Virus record (IMG/VR): IMGVR_UViG_3300009514_000044 | Span: 1 to 45,398 of that record | DNA length: 45,398 nt | DNA from: a virus | Strand: one strand, 5' to 3' | Shown here: piece by piece, positions 8,101 to 17,347 of the stretch | Layout: every line of letters begins with the position of its first letter | Position numbering within the stretch: position 1 is the stretch's first letter | The notes under the pieces: generated by a model | What the model was told of the DNA's origin: nothing | What the model saw: only the letters and a program-made list of their open reading frames with translations | Database searches by the model: none | Program-made: the position numbers and the translations under genes

Positions 8101-9744
8101 ATGCCAACGCCTGCGCGCACCCGGCGCGACACCCGCCCGCGCAGCGAGGGACCGGAAGACCACGTCGTCAACATCCGCTTTGGCGGCGGGGTGCACTCCA
8201 GGTCGAGCGAGCGCGACATCCACCCGCGCGAATGCACCACCGGTGAGAACTTCCTGCTCGGCCTGAACGGCAGCGAGCTCAAGCCGCGCGAGCACTTCGA
8301 CCTGCTCGGGAAGGTGCCGAACGGCGGGCAGATCAACGGGTTCGTGTCGCTTCGCACCGGGGCGGGCACGGTGTCGATGCTCGTGCAGGCCGGCACCGTG
8401 GTCTACAAGTGGGACGGGTCGAACTTCACCGAGATCCTGACCGGCCTGAGCGCCAACGCGCGACTTCACGGCGGGCGGGAATCGACGTGGGGCCTGAGCG
8501 ACGTCGTGCTGGTCGCGGACACGGCGCTCGCGGAGGTGGTGAAGGTATGGGACGGCACGACGCTCGCCGACGTCGCGTTCGTCAAAGAGGATCTCTCCAC
8601 CTCGATCACGCTCTACGCGAAGTACATCCACGTCGACGAGGAGCGCGCGCTTTTCGCGAACGTGAAAAGCGGAAGCGAAACGGGGCATCTGCTCGTCGGC
8701 AGCGCGCTCGGCGACTACACCATCGTCTCGGTGGCGCAGCGCCCTTCGTCTTCGCTCGGTGCGTCCGACCCGTGGTATCTGGTCGCGCCCGACAACCGGG
8801 CGATCAACGGCCTGACCACGGTGTTCGGCGTGATCGCGCTGTCGACGATCAACGGCGACTTCTTCAAGCTCTCGGGCAACGACGCGACCGACTTCAAGCT
8901 CGCGAGCCTCTTCCACGGCTCCGGCGCGCTCGGCACGCACTCGGTTGCCTGGATCGGGAACGACGTCATGTACGGGCGCGACGGGCGGATCGAGCGACTC
9001 GTCGACACCGACCGCTTCGGCGACACCGACGCGAACGACGCAAGCCTGCCCATCAACAACCAGCTGTCTGGCTACAACGACTGGAACATCCGGTACAACC
9101 AGCGGCTTCAGCGCGTCTACTGTCACCCAGTCGGGCAAAACGAGGTGTGGGTCTACTTCAAGACCATCGCCGACGCCGATCAGGATCGGGTGAGTCCGTG
9201 GAGCAAGTACACGACGACGCACGCCTCGCAGATGAACCCGACGGCGATGGCGTCGTGCTTCGACCCCTCCGACGGGCTCGAGTACGTGTTCTTCGGCGAC
9301 GATGACGGCAACGTCTATCGCATGGAAGGCACGGCGACCGGGGACGGCGACGGCGCGCAGAACATGCAAACCGTCTTCGAGTCCGGGCTCGTCGAAATGC
9401 CGATCGGGGATGCGTTTCGCCTCGAGGGGCACCTCGGCTACCGCGGCGGCGGTGACGCGACGGTCACCCTCGAGTTCCTGGCGGCGGGGCAATCAGTGTT
9501 CAACGAGACCATCACGGTCTCCATCAGCGACGTGTCGAGGACATATGTCTACGGCGGCAGCAGGTACTACGGAGGCGGGGACGCCCCGGCGTACTACGGG
9601 AACACGTTCGAGGGGCGGCTCACCCGCTTCCCCATCGACGTCCCCGGCCAGTACGAAGCGTTCCAGGTCCGGGTCACGGTCGAAAGCGTCGACCGCGTCA
9701 CCCTCACCGACATCGGCCTCCGACTCGAAGCCGTCGACCCGTAG
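8101..9744 (+). CDS. Tail hub / DNA-stabilisation protein, beta-propeller type
   Basis: 547 aa, rich in beta strands with repeating aromatic/Gly motifs (VVYKWDGSNFTEI, VVKVWDGTTLADV, YVFFGDDDGNVYRMEGTATG) that suggest a propeller. Size and position match gp10-like packaged-DNA stabilisation or tail-hub proteins of podoviruses. The C-terminal ~130 residues (LEFLAAGQSVFNETITVSIS..., VTVESVDRVTLTDIGLRLEAV) look like a separate beta-sandwich. Start ATG 8101 is three bases after the adaptor stop. Confidence 0.65.
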   Translation: MPTPARTRRDTRPRSEGPEDHVVNIRFGGGVHSRSSERDIHPRECTTGENFLLGLNGSELKPREHFDLLGKVPNGGQINGFVSLRTGAGTVSMLVQAGTVVYKWDGSNFTEILTGLSANARLHGGRESTWGLSDVVLVADTALAEVVKVWDGTTLADVAFVKEDLSTSITLYAKYIHVDEERALFANVKSGSETGHLLVGSALGDYTIVSVAQRPSSSLGASDPWYLVAPDNRAINGLTTVFGVIALSTINGDFFKLSGNDATDFKLASLFHGSGALGTHSVAWIGNDVMYGRDGRIERLVDTDRFGDTDANDASLPINNQLSGYNDWNIRYNQRLQRVYCHPVGQNEVWVYFKTIADADQDRVSPWSKYTTTHASQMNPTAMASCFDPSDGLEYVFFGDDDGNVYRMEGTATGDGDGAQNMQTVFESGLVEMPIGDAFRLEGHLGYRGGGDATVTLEFLAAGQSVFNETITVSISDVSRTYVYGGSRYYGGGDAPAYYGNTFEGRLTRFPIDVPGQYEAFQVRVTVESVDRVTLTDIGLRLEAVDP

Positions 9745-9793
9745 GCGGGTCGGGCTTCGCAAGGTACTCGACCGCGAGCCGCGGCTTCGCCCG

Positions 9794-10258
9794 GTGAGCT
9801 CGTCCGATCTCCCGTGGCTGTGGGCCTCGTATCGTCGCGGTGATTGGCCGGAGACGCTGCTCGCGGGCGGTGTCGAGCAGGGCGAGTTCCGCGCCGCGGT
9901 GGAGCGTCTGGTGGCCGCGTTCGCAGTCTTCGAGTTGCTGGTCGCGCCGACCGCGGAGGGCAGCACGCCGCTCGGCCCCGTGGGCGTGGCGCTCGGGCAC
10001 GCATCGGACCACCGCATCGAGGCGCACTTCCTGTGGTTCGACTGGGCGACCGCGCGCAACCGGCTCGAGTGCGGGGTGAAGTTCTTCCGGCTCGCGGCCG
10101 ACGAGCACATCGCCATCGTGTACGCCGAGGAGAGCGACGAGGGCTACTTCGACCGGGTCTGCCGCTACGGGTCGCTGAAGCGGCGGGCGACGGTGCCCGG
10201 TTTCTTTTCGCGGTCGCGACCGGCTATCTTGTATACGACCAGGACGCGAGACACATGA
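9794..10258 (+). CDS. GNAT-like phage protein of unknown function
   Basis: 154 aa from GTG at 9794; no in-frame ATG/GTG lies closer to the hub stop. Central sequence IEAHFLWFDWATARNRLECGVKFFRL, a following DEHIAIVYAEESDEGYFDRVCRYG, and SLKRRATVPGFF recall GNAT-like folds that phages carry between tail and internal-protein genes. No clear acetyl-CoA R/QxxGxG/A loop is visible, so catalytic acetylation is not claimed. Its stop overlaps the next ATG. Confidence 0.6.
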   Translation: MSSSDLPWLWASYRRGDWPETLLAGGVEQGEFRAAVERLVAAFAVFELLVAPTAEGSTPLGPVGVALGHASDHRIEAHFLWFDWATARNRLECGVKFFRLAADEHIAIVYAEESDEGYFDRVCRYGSLKRRATVPGFFSRSRPAILYTTRTRDT

Positions 10259-11640
10259 GCATCTCGACACTCAGCCCCGGCAACAAGAGCCTGCTCAAGG
10301 CCGGCGCGCGGATCGGTGCGAACCTGCTGATCCCGAAGCTTCTCGGCTCGGGCGATCCCATCAGCGCCCTGCAGGACTACAAGCCGCTGCTCGCGGCCGG
10401 CGGCGGGCTCACGTCGAGCCTGCGCAACAACACCATCAGCGCAGGCGCAACGCCCGCGCGCCGCTCGGCGGTGGCGGGGCTCGGCGACATCTACTCGAGC
10501 TACGCCGGCGAGCTTTCCGCGCTGCTGCCGCAGGTTGCCATCGGCACTTCGGACCTTCGCAAGGCCGCCCTGAACGCCGTGGAGAACGCCCGCGCGCGGT
10601 CGCGCTCCGACCTGCGCGGCGACATGGAGCGGCGCCGTCTCGGTGGCTCCTCGTTCGCCGCCGACACCCTGAGCCGCAGCGATGCCGAGTTCTCCCAGAT
10701 CGCCGCCGAGGTCGAGTCCTCGGCGTTCCTGAAGGAATTCGAGATGGCGACCAAGGTGATGGAGCAGCGCACCGCCGCCGAGCTCCAGGCGCTGCAGGTC
10801 TTCCTCGACGAGTCGAACCTCGAAGCCGACTTCGCGCTCAAGCTCGTGCAGAGCGCGCAGGGGATCCTCGGGCAGAACCAGCAGACGCTCGCCACCCTGC
10901 TCGCGCAGGACCAGGCAGGCCAGGGCGCCTTCGCCCGCGACCTCATCGACGAGGTGTTCGGCGTGAGCCGCGATGCCGCCGGCAACATCCTATCCGGCGC
11001 CGGCGCCGCCTCGAGCCTGTTCTCCGGGGCGGGGCTGTTCCCGGACAGCGCCGGCCTCGGGCTGACGCTTGCGCGCGAGGGAGGGGCGGCCGCCGGCCTC
11101 GACTTCGCCGGCAGCGCCGGCCTCGACTTCGGCCTCAGCGCGGGGGTTCCCGAGACCGGACTGACGGCGGGGATCGGCGGGTCGCAACTGCTCGGCGCGG
11201 CCGGCGCCATCGGCGTGCCGCTCGCGGTCATGGCCGCAGCCGGCGGCTTCTCGCCGGGCGGCGTGCTCGGGCCCGAGTCCGCGCAGATGAGGTTCTCGAA
11301 CAGCGTCATCAACACGATCAACGCGGCGGTGCCTTTCGGCTCGACCGGCAAGGTCACGGTCCCGGTCGGCGGTCGCAACCAGACCATCAGCGTGGTCAAC
11401 CAGCCCATCAGCGACGGCGGCTCGCCGAAGTTCCCGCTCGCGGACGGCTCGGGGCGGTATCTGGAGGTCGACCCGATGCAGGGCGTGACCCGGATCATCG
11501 GCGGCGCGGCGGCGAAGAAGAAGGTGGAGTTCGCGAAGAAGGCCACCGCGGTGGCCGCCTCGCCGGGCACCATGAGCCTGTCGCCGGAGCACATCGCGGG
11601 GATGAAGCGCATGCAGACGTTCCAGCCGGTGGACAACTAG
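10255..11640 (+). CDS. Internal virion / DNA-ejection protein
   Basis: 461 aa from ATG at 10255 (overlaps TGA). N-terminal helical segments (NKSLLKAGARIGANLLIPKLL) precede a long helical middle (ALNAVENARARSRSDLRGDMERRR...) and a Gly/Ala-rich, hydrophobic stretch (LGAAGAIGVPLAVMAAAGGF) that could insert in a membrane. It opens a run of three large proteins between hub and fibre, the place of ejection proteins such as P22 gp7/gp20/gp16 or T7 gp14-16. Family not certain. Confidence 0.65.
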   Translation: MSISTLSPGNKSLLKAGARIGANLLIPKLLGSGDPISALQDYKPLLAAGGGLTSSLRNNTISAGATPARRSAVAGLGDIYSSYAGELSALLPQVAIGTSDLRKAALNAVENARARSRSDLRGDMERRRLGGSSFAADTLSRSDAEFSQIAAEVESSAFLKEFEMATKVMEQRTAAELQALQVFLDESNLEADFALKLVQSAQGILGQNQQTLATLLAQDQAGQGAFARDLIDEVFGVSRDAAGNILSGAGAASSLFSGAGLFPDSAGLGLTLAREGGAAAGLDFAGSAGLDFGLSAGVPETGLTAGIGGSQLLGAAGAIGVPLAVMAAAGGFSPGGVLGPESAQMRFSNSVINTINAAVPFGSTGKVTVPVGGRNQTISVVNQPISDGGSPKFPLADGSGRYLEVDPMQGVTRIIGGAAAKKKVEFAKKATAVAASPGTMSLSPEHIAGMKRMQTFQPVDN

Positions 11641-13326
11641 ATGGCACTCAGCGGATTCTTCGCGAAGGGCGACGTCGCGCAGGGCAACTTCAACCGCGAG
11701 CTCGGGCAGCGTGCGCTCGAGGCGCGGCAGACCCACGAGCGCGGCATGCGCGGCCTCGACCTCGAAGAGAGGACGATCAAGGGAGCGGAGGCGGGCGCCG
11801 CCTCGGAGGCGATCAGCGACCTCGTCACGAACACGCTGAAGGAAGTCGATGCCATGCTGCCCGACGTGGTGGCGCGGGCCGGGCCCAACGCGACCGCGGA
11901 AGAGGTCGAGGCCACGGCAACGCAGTGGGTGCGCTCGTGGTATCCCGCCATCCGCCCGACGGTTGCCGCAGCTGACCCCGCGCTCGCGAAGCGGCTCGAT
12001 GCCGCAATGGTGCAGCGCCTCGGCGCGGTGGTGCCGGGTGCGACCGCCCTCGAGACGCGCGGCGCAGAGGCGCGCACGACGGCCAAGCAGACCGCCGTCG
12101 GAAGCGCGCAAGGGGCGCTGACGCCGGAAGCGCAGGCGGTGGCGGAAGCGGAATCTGCCCGGAAGATCGCCGACGCTCGAGGTGTCGCGAGGGCGACTGC
12201 GCTCGGGGAAGCCGACGCCGAGAAGATCCTGTCGCCCGGCGGCTCGACGCCGGCCGTTCACATCGACAACCCCCGGTGGAAAGAGCAGGCGCTCACCGTC
12301 ATCGGACGTAAGATTGCCGGGTCGTCGAGCGGGTGGCTCGGGATCACGCCGGAAGAGCAGTGGACGTATGCGATGGCCTACCACCAGATGACGACCCCGC
12401 AGATCGTCGCGGGGCCGAACGGTCAGAAGATCCTCGCCGATCCGACGCCCTTGCCGCTCGACTTCCCGCGGCCCGGACGCCCGCTCGACGAGCGCGACCC
12501 GGACGTCCAGCGCATGCTTTCCTTGCAGGCCAACCTGCAGGCGCGCGCACGCGACCCGGAGAACGCGCCGAAGGTGAGCGAGGCAGACCAGCTCGAGTAC
12601 GTCGGACTGCTCAGCAAGGTGCGCCGGAAGTACGAGGCCGACGCCGCGAAGGCCCCTCGCGCGGGCGCGACGACTGGCGCTGCGTCCGGGGAGATCATGC
12701 CGCGAACGCTGTCCCCGGAAGGCGGCGGCCGGTATGCACAGGTGGTGACGGGAACCAGCATCGCGGACGAGCTTCGCAGCGGGTTTCTCGGAGAGGGGGG
12801 CGAGGTCGATGTCGACACCTACCTCCTTGCGTGGACGGGCGGCACTGACATTCCTTTCATGGGGAAGGGGGTCCCGTGGACCGAGGGCCGAAATCTCCGC
12901 ACGCTGTTCGAGATGGTCGCGGCCGACAAGCTGCGAATCGAGACCGGCGCGCAGGCGAACGCCGAGGAGATCAGGTCGGTTGTCGACCGCTACATGCCCC
13001 GCCTGGGCGACAACGAGCAGGGCATCAAGCGCAAGCTCGATGCGCTGGTCGAGTTCTTCGAGACTGCGTATAGCGCGATCGACCCGAAGGGGTTCGCGAA
13101 GATGCGCGGACGCGCCGACCGCGACCCCGGAGAGATCATCGGGTACGTGACCGACCCGGAGACGAAGCGCCCGGTCACTCTTTACACCCGGGCCGGCGTG
13201 CAGCCGTCTCGGCCGCCGCCGGAGTTTCAGGGGTACGAGTTCCTCGGCCTGGCGCGTGAGCCGGGCGGGCCGGAGCTTCACATGTTCGCCGGCCCCGACG
13301 GCGACATCATCGGGGTTGGGCCCTGA
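11641..13326 (+). CDS. Internal virion protein
   Basis: 561 aa. ATG immediately follows the upstream TAG. The N-terminal 200 residues are Ala/Glu-rich helix (GQRALEARQTHERGMRGLDLEERTIKG...), followed by Pro-rich and globular regions and a C-terminal QGYEFLGLAREPGGPELHMFAGPDGDIIGVGP. No enzymatic motif is recognised. Context (second of three large genes before the fibre) supports an ejected internal protein. Confidence 0.65.
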   Translation: MALSGFFAKGDVAQGNFNRELGQRALEARQTHERGMRGLDLEERTIKGAEAGAASEAISDLVTNTLKEVDAMLPDVVARAGPNATAEEVEATATQWVRSWYPAIRPTVAAADPALAKRLDAAMVQRLGAVVPGATALETRGAEARTTAKQTAVGSAQGALTPEAQAVAEAESARKIADARGVARATALGEADAEKILSPGGSTPAVHIDNPRWKEQALTVIGRKIAGSSSGWLGITPEEQWTYAMAYHQMTTPQIVAGPNGQKILADPTPLPLDFPRPGRPLDERDPDVQRMLSLQANLQARARDPENAPKVSEADQLEYVGLLSKVRRKYEADAAKAPRAGATTGAASGEIMPRTLSPEGGGRYAQVVTGTSIADELRSGFLGEGGEVDVDTYLLAWTGGTDIPFMGKGVPWTEGRNLRTLFEMVAADKLRIETGAQANAEEIRSVVDRYMPRLGDNEQGIKRKLDALVEFFETAYSAIDPKGFAKMRGRADRDPGEIIGYVTDPETKRPVTLYTRAGVQPSRPPPEFQGYEFLGLAREPGGPELHMFAGPDGDIIGVGP

Positions 13327-15434
13327 TGGCAACGGTGCGCCGCTTCGAGGGTGCCGCCGGGCCCACCGCCGACGCGGGCAGCGGCAAGGTGCGTCGCTTC
13401 GGCGGCGGCTCCAAGCCGGCGGCGGTCGACGCGCCGTTTCACGTCCGAGGGCTTGCCTCAATCCCCGAGAGCCCGGAAGGGAAGAAGGGATACCTCGAGA
13501 CGGTGTTCGGCGCGGGGAACGTGCACGTCATGGCAGACGGCGAGATCCTCGTGCGGACGCCCGAGACGATGAAGTCGTCCCCGGACGTGAGCGGCTGGAC
13601 CGCGTTCGACCCGTCCTCGTTCGACGACATCGGCGTGGATCTCACGGCGGATCTGGTCGGCCCGGCGATCTCCGCGGCGCCCTCCATCGCGACCGCCATG
13701 ACGCTCCCGCTGCTCGAAATGCACCCGGCTGGCGCGGCGGCGACGGCGGCGGTGGGCAACGTGCTGCGGCAGGGTGCTGCTGCTGCCCTGGTGCCCGGGA
13801 CGAGCCTCGGAGACCGGAGCGTAGAGGATCGCGTAGCCAGTGTTGCCATCGATGCGGCGCTCGGCGGCGCCGGCCAGAAGATCATCAACATGGGCGCGAC
13901 GGTGTTTGACGCGCTTCGCCCGCGCAACATCGTGGGCGGCCAGATCCGAAAGCACACCTCCACCGCAACGGCGCGGCGCGGCGAGCGCCTGCAGAAGGAC
14001 ACCGGGATCCAGATGCGCTTGGGCGACATCACCGAATCCACCATGGTGCGCCAAGCCGAGGGCGTGTCCGAGCGCTCCATCTCGGCGGCAGACAAGTTCG
14101 TCGAGGCCGACACTCGGTCGCTGCGTGCGGCGATGCGGCGCATTCAGCAGATCAGCGCTCGTGTGGGGACGCGGTTCGGTAAAGGTGGTGCCGGAATGAA
14201 GATCACCGGCGCGGTGGAAACGGCGCTCGATTCGGCGAACAAGCTTCGCCAGACGCAGGCCACCTTGGACTTCGGTCTGGTCGACGATCTGTCCAAGGGT
14301 GGCGGCATCATCCCGGTCGACACCCTGCTTGCGAAGATGGACGAGATCATCGAAAGCGTGAGCACCATCGAGGGTGCTGCCGGGGATGCGACCGAGCGGT
14401 TTCTGCGCCAGGTGAAGGCGATGCGCAAGGCGCTGTCGGCTCGCACCAGGGAAGCCCAGGTTGCCGACGGGCTCGAGCTCACCGTCGAGGCGACGGGCGG
14501 CGCCCCGGCGCTGACCGGCACCGAGGTGAAGCGCCTGCTGTCGATCTACGGCAACGCGATGGGCGGCAAGGCCGATCTGCTGAAGGACGCCCCGAGGGCG
14601 CAGCAGAAGAAGCTCGCGGGCGATCTGTGGCGCGCCTTGCAGGACGATGTGGACGCCGCCGTCGACGCGGGCGGCGGCACCATGCGCGCCGAGGTCGCCG
14701 CGGCGCTGAAGCACGCACGGGACAACTACAAGGCGAACTCGGCCGCGATGGACGAGATCCGCGACTCGGTACTCGGCAAGCTCGTCGGCAAGGACATGAG
14801 CCCCGAGAAGCTCACCGACGCCATCGTGAGTCTCGACCCGACCGACGCGGCAACCACCTTCGCGTTGATTGACCGTCTGGATTCGGGTCTCGCGAACGAT
14901 GTGCGCCGCCAGGTCGTCGAGAAAGCGTTCACCGCCGGCAGGGACATTGCCGTCACGGCGCAGGGCGGCATCAAGCGCGCCCGGTTCAGCCCCGCAAACT
15001 TCGTGAAGGCGCTGCCGTCGGTGAAGCACATGAAGGCGATGGGGTTTCGCGGCGAGGACATCGCGGAACTGCACAAGGTCGGTGCCGTGCTGTCTCGAAT
15101 GGCGGAACGCCCGATGGCGGGCTCACCCACCGGCCCGATCTTGATGGCGATGAACGTGCTGCGCGCCGCGTTCGCGTTCACGCCGCTCGCCGGCATACAG
15201 GCGGCGGCGACGGTCCTGACCCCGGTGAAGATCGCCGACATCGCGCTCACGCAGCGGGGGCGCCGGGCGATTCTGACGATCGCGAGCACGAGCGCGTCGA
15301 AGAAGGCCCGCACCGCGGCGTCGATCTACTTCCTGACGAGCATCGGCGCCGACTCTTTGCTCGACAACAACCCGGATGCGCCGTCGACGAAGGAGTTTCT
15401 CGCCGCAGAGCGCGCCGCCGCAGGAGCACAGTAG
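13326..15434 (+). CDS. Large internal virion / ejection protein
   Basis: 702 aa. ATG overlaps the preceding TGA. It contains SPEGKKGYLETVFGAGNVHVMADGEILVR near residue 50, a module I associate with large phage internal proteins, then hydrophobic helical stretches (LVGPAISAAPSIATAMTLPLL, AAATAAVGNVLRQGAAAAL) and long helices. A second hydrophobic pair occurs near the C-terminus (VLRAAFAFTPLAGIQAAATVL). Such membrane-active segments fit a trans-periplasmic ejection conduit. No lysozyme or transglycosylase motif is seen. Confidence 0.65.
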   Translation: MATVRRFEGAAGPTADAGSGKVRRFGGGSKPAAVDAPFHVRGLASIPESPEGKKGYLETVFGAGNVHVMADGEILVRTPETMKSSPDVSGWTAFDPSSFDDIGVDLTADLVGPAISAAPSIATAMTLPLLEMHPAGAAATAAVGNVLRQGAAAALVPGTSLGDRSVEDRVASVAIDAALGGAGQKIINMGATVFDALRPRNIVGGQIRKHTSTATARRGERLQKDTGIQMRLGDITESTMVRQAEGVSERSISAADKFVEADTRSLRAAMRRIQQISARVGTRFGKGGAGMKITGAVETALDSANKLRQTQATLDFGLVDDLSKGGGIIPVDTLLAKMDEIIESVSTIEGAAGDATERFLRQVKAMRKALSARTREAQVADGLELTVEATGGAPALTGTEVKRLLSIYGNAMGGKADLLKDAPRAQQKKLAGDLWRALQDDVDAAVDAGGGTMRAEVAAALKHARDNYKANSAAMDEIRDSVLGKLVGKDMSPEKLTDAIVSLDPTDAATTFALIDRLDSGLANDVRRQVVEKAFTAGRDIAVTAQGGIKRARFSPANFVKALPSVKHMKAMGFRGEDIAELHKVGAVLSRMAERPMAGSPTGPILMAMNVLRAAFAFTPLAGIQAAATVLTPVKIADIALTQRGRRAILTIASTSASKKARTAASIYFLTSIGADSLLDNNPDAPSTKEFLAAERAAAGAQ

Positions 15435-16100
15435 ATGACGACCCTGACGTACACGAGCCAGTCGATCTCCGGCTACAACGACAGCCCGCCGAGCGACGAC
15501 GGGGCGGCGACGGCCGCGAACGAGGTCGCCTGGTCGAAGCACAAGGACAAGCTCGCCGACCCGGTGAAGACCCTCACCGAGGCAATCAACACCGAGCTCG
15601 TCGCGTTCGCGGCGGCGCTGACGGCTGGGATCGATGTTGACGCCAGCGACAACGCCGTCATTCAGAACATGCTGCTGGCCCGGAGCCAGCCGGCGTTCCT
15701 GGCGCTTAACACCACGGCGCCCGCGAACGTGACCGGCGATGGCACGGCATATACCGTCGTGTTCGACAACGAAGTCATCGACCAGGGCTCGGATTTCGCC
15801 TCCAACACGTTCACCGCCCCCGTCGATGGTTCGTACTACCTGGCGACGGCGATCCGCTGGAGCGGCGCGGACGCCAGTGCGGACACCGTAGACGTGACGA
15901 TCGTCACGTCGAATCGTTCCTACATTTATCGGCTGTCGCGCACCAACGACATTGCGGGCACATATACCGAAGCGTTCGCGGTGCTCGCCGACATGGACGC
16001 TTCGGATACCGCCACCGTCACGCTGACGGTATCCGGCGGCGCCAAGACGGTCGACGTGAGCGCCGCAATCACCTATTTTTCTGGACACCTAGTCGGGTAG
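15435..16100 (+). CDS. Tail fibre/appendage protein with C1q-like C-terminal domain
   Basis: 221 aa. A helical N-terminal ~75 residues (attachment/trimerisation) is followed by a C1q/TNF-like jelly roll: QPAFLALNTTAPANVTGDG, AYTVVFDNEVIDQGSDF, NTFTAPVDGSYYLATAIRW. This F.a... vtgdGt.y.v.Fdne..D.g..f......ftap.dG.Y order is characteristic of C1q-like domains of phage fibres. Short for a complete fibre, so it may be a distal or accessory trimer. The main receptor-binding proteins may be those at 41.0-43.9 kb. Confidence 0.7.
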   Translation: MTTLTYTSQSISGYNDSPPSDDGAATAANEVAWSKHKDKLADPVKTLTEAINTELVAFAAALTAGIDVDASDNAVIQNMLLARSQPAFLALNTTAPANVTGDGTAYTVVFDNEVIDQGSDFASNTFTAPVDGSYYLATAIRWSGADASADTVDVTIVTSNRSYIYRLSRTNDIAGTYTEAFAVLADMDASDTATVTLTVSGGAKTVDVSAAITYFSGHLVG

Positions 16101-16108
16101 AGGACGCC

Positions 16109-16378
16109 ATGCCGCTTACCATTACCGTGACGCTTTCGGACGCGGACCTCGCCGCGCTTGAGCACGATTTGCTCGATGTCGAAGGGTGGGTCCATGCCGC
16201 GGTTCGCGGCAAGATCAACAGTTGCCGCAAACGCATGGCCCGCACGGCGCAGGCCGCGTTGATGGCGGACCCTGATGTAGCGACCATGCCGGCGGACGAG
16301 GACGGCCTGATCAACGCGCTGCGCGCGAGGGGTGGTTACAAGAACCGCGCGAAGCGCGAGGCCGAGCGCGGGTCGTGA
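16109..16378 (+). CDS. Conserved small phage protein
   Basis: 89 aa. The sequence has a pattern widely conserved in phages downstream of tail genes: LSDADLAALEHDLLDVEGWV, AVRGKINSCRKRMARTAQ, DPDVATMPADEDGLI and GYKNRAKREAERG. Function is unknown. ATG at 16109 is preceded by an AGAGGA site. The stop overlaps the M15 peptidase start. Confidence 0.75.
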   Translation: MPLTITVTLSDADLAALEHDLLDVEGWVHAAVRGKINSCRKRMARTAQAALMADPDVATMPADEDGLINALRARGGYKNRAKREAERGS

Positions 16379-16785
16379 GCGACACCCCCTGGCCCCACTT
16401 CGCCGCCGCCGAGCTTGCGTGCAAGTGCGGTCGGTGCGGGCTCGGCCACCGCCAGATGGACGACGACTTCATGGAGATGGTCGAGCGCATCCGCGAGCTG
16501 TGCGGGTTTCCGCTCCCGGTGTCGAGCGCCTATCGGTGCCCGACGCACAACGCCGCGGTCTCCTCGACCGGGCTCGATGGCCCGCACACGACGGGGCGGG
16601 CGATGGACATCCGAATCTACGGACACCGCGCCTGGTCGCTGCTCGAAGCGGCGCTCGAGGTCGGGCACTTCACCGGCATCGGTGTCGCGCAGAAGAACCG
16701 CGACCGCGGCGCCCGCTTCATCCACCTCGACGACCTGACCCCGGACGACGGCTTCCCGTCGCGCCCGTGGGTGTGGAGCTACTGA
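16375..16785 (+). CDS. Peptidase M15A-like endolysin (D-Ala-D-Ala carboxypeptidase fold)
   Basis: 136 aa from GTG at 16375 (GTGA overlap). The zinc-site motifs of M15 peptidases are present: SSAYRCPTHNAAV, then GPHTTGRAMDIR (HxxGxAxD, supplying His and Asp ligands) and FIHLDD (the C-terminal His). The N-terminus has CKCGRCG, a Cys cluster common in phage M15A proteins. It would cleave peptidoglycan cross-links at lysis. There is no signal sequence, so release needs a holin, for which several small membrane proteins downstream are candidates. Confidence 0.88.
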   Translation: MSDTPWPHFAAAELACKCGRCGLGHRQMDDDFMEMVERIRELCGFPLPVSSAYRCPTHNAAVSSTGLDGPHTTGRAMDIRIYGHRAWSLLEAALEVGHFTGIGVAQKNRDRGARFIHLDDLTPDDGFPSRPWVWSY

Positions 16786-16786
16786 C

Positions 16787-17224
16787 ATGACAATCGCCGA
16801 CCGCATCTCGTACCTCGCCGTGCTGCTCATCCTCGCCGTCTCGCTCGCCGGCTGCGCCGGCACCGCCATCGACGAGAACTTCGCCGTCAAGGAGGCGGGA
16901 CAAACCTCGTTCACCTCGGAGCCCGTCATCGGCTCGGAGGGCGACGTGAAGCTCGGCCAGCGCTACACCTACCGCTCGGGCCGGGACGTCGACGAAGTCC
17001 AGCTACGGGCGACCCTGATGTGCGAGGGCGGTGCGCTCAACACCATCGAGCTCGGCGCGCAGGGCATCGTCTCCTCGACCGCCGCCGCCATCGCCGCCGA
17101 CGCCACCGCGCGCGTCACCGAGGTGCTTGCCGAGCGTGACAAGGCGCTCGCGGAAACCATCACGCCGGCGGTGTCGGATGCCATCAAGGCGGCCATCCGC
17201 GCTGCGGGCGTGCCGCTGCCGTGA
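16787..17224 (+). CDS. Lipoprotein (possible outer-membrane spanin component)
   Basis: 145 aa. A hydrophobic signal segment (ISYLAVLLILAVSLAGCAG) ends in a lipobox LAGC, so Cys at ~22 should be lipidated. The mature part has a beta-like front and an Ala-rich C-terminal helix (ATARVTEVLAERDKALAETITP). It lies directly after the endolysin, the usual place of a spanin lipoprotein, but it is longer than typical Rz1 and lacks a proline-rich stretch. The spanin role is inference. Confidence 0.7.
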   Translation: MTIADRISYLAVLLILAVSLAGCAGTAIDENFAVKEAGQTSFTSEPVIGSEGDVKLGQRYTYRSGRDVDEVQLRATLMCEGGALNTIELGAQGIVSSTAAAIAADATARVTEVLAERDKALAETITPAVSDAIKAAIRAAGVPLP

Positions 17225-17316
17225 CCCTCGCAGAGAAGTTCGCGGCCTACCCGACCGCGGGCTTCGTCTTTGGGCTGACGGTGATCGGCCCTGTGCTACA
17301 GTGGGTAGTGAACTGA
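17221..17316 (+). CDS. 31-residue membrane microprotein
   Basis: A GTG start overlaps the lipoprotein stop (GTGA). The product begins MTLAEKFAAYPTAGFVFGLT and continues as one hydrophobic helix ending WVVN. It is too short for standard gene finders. Coupled position after endolysin and lipoprotein suggests a small holin/antiholin or an accessory lysis peptide. A promoter-like element for the next gene lies inside its 3' end. Confidence 0.5.
   Translation: MTLAEKFAAYPTAGFVFGLTVIGPVLQWVVN
17275..17302 (+). promoter_or_regulatory. Putative extended -10 promoter for the secreted fibre-like gene
   Basis: TGTGC precedes TACAGT (17297-17302), an extended -10; CTGACG (17275-17280) 16 bp upstream is a fair -35. 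The 9-mer TGCTACAGT recurs upstream of 19732. The element lies 45 bases before ATG 17348, with an AC-rich leader. Confidence 0.4.
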
Positions 17317-17347
17317 CGTCGTAACCGACACACGGAGACTCAGCAAC

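Noticed and set aside
7159-9492. Long minus-strand open frame (777 codons) over adaptor and hub genes
   Set aside because: Arg/Val/His-rich shadow of high-GC coding on the plus strand; no domain, no ribosome site, and the plus-strand genes have clear context.
10990-13461. Long minus-strand open frame (823 codons) over internal virion genes
   Set aside because: Same codon-shadow composition; plus-strand frames are ordered and abut precisely.
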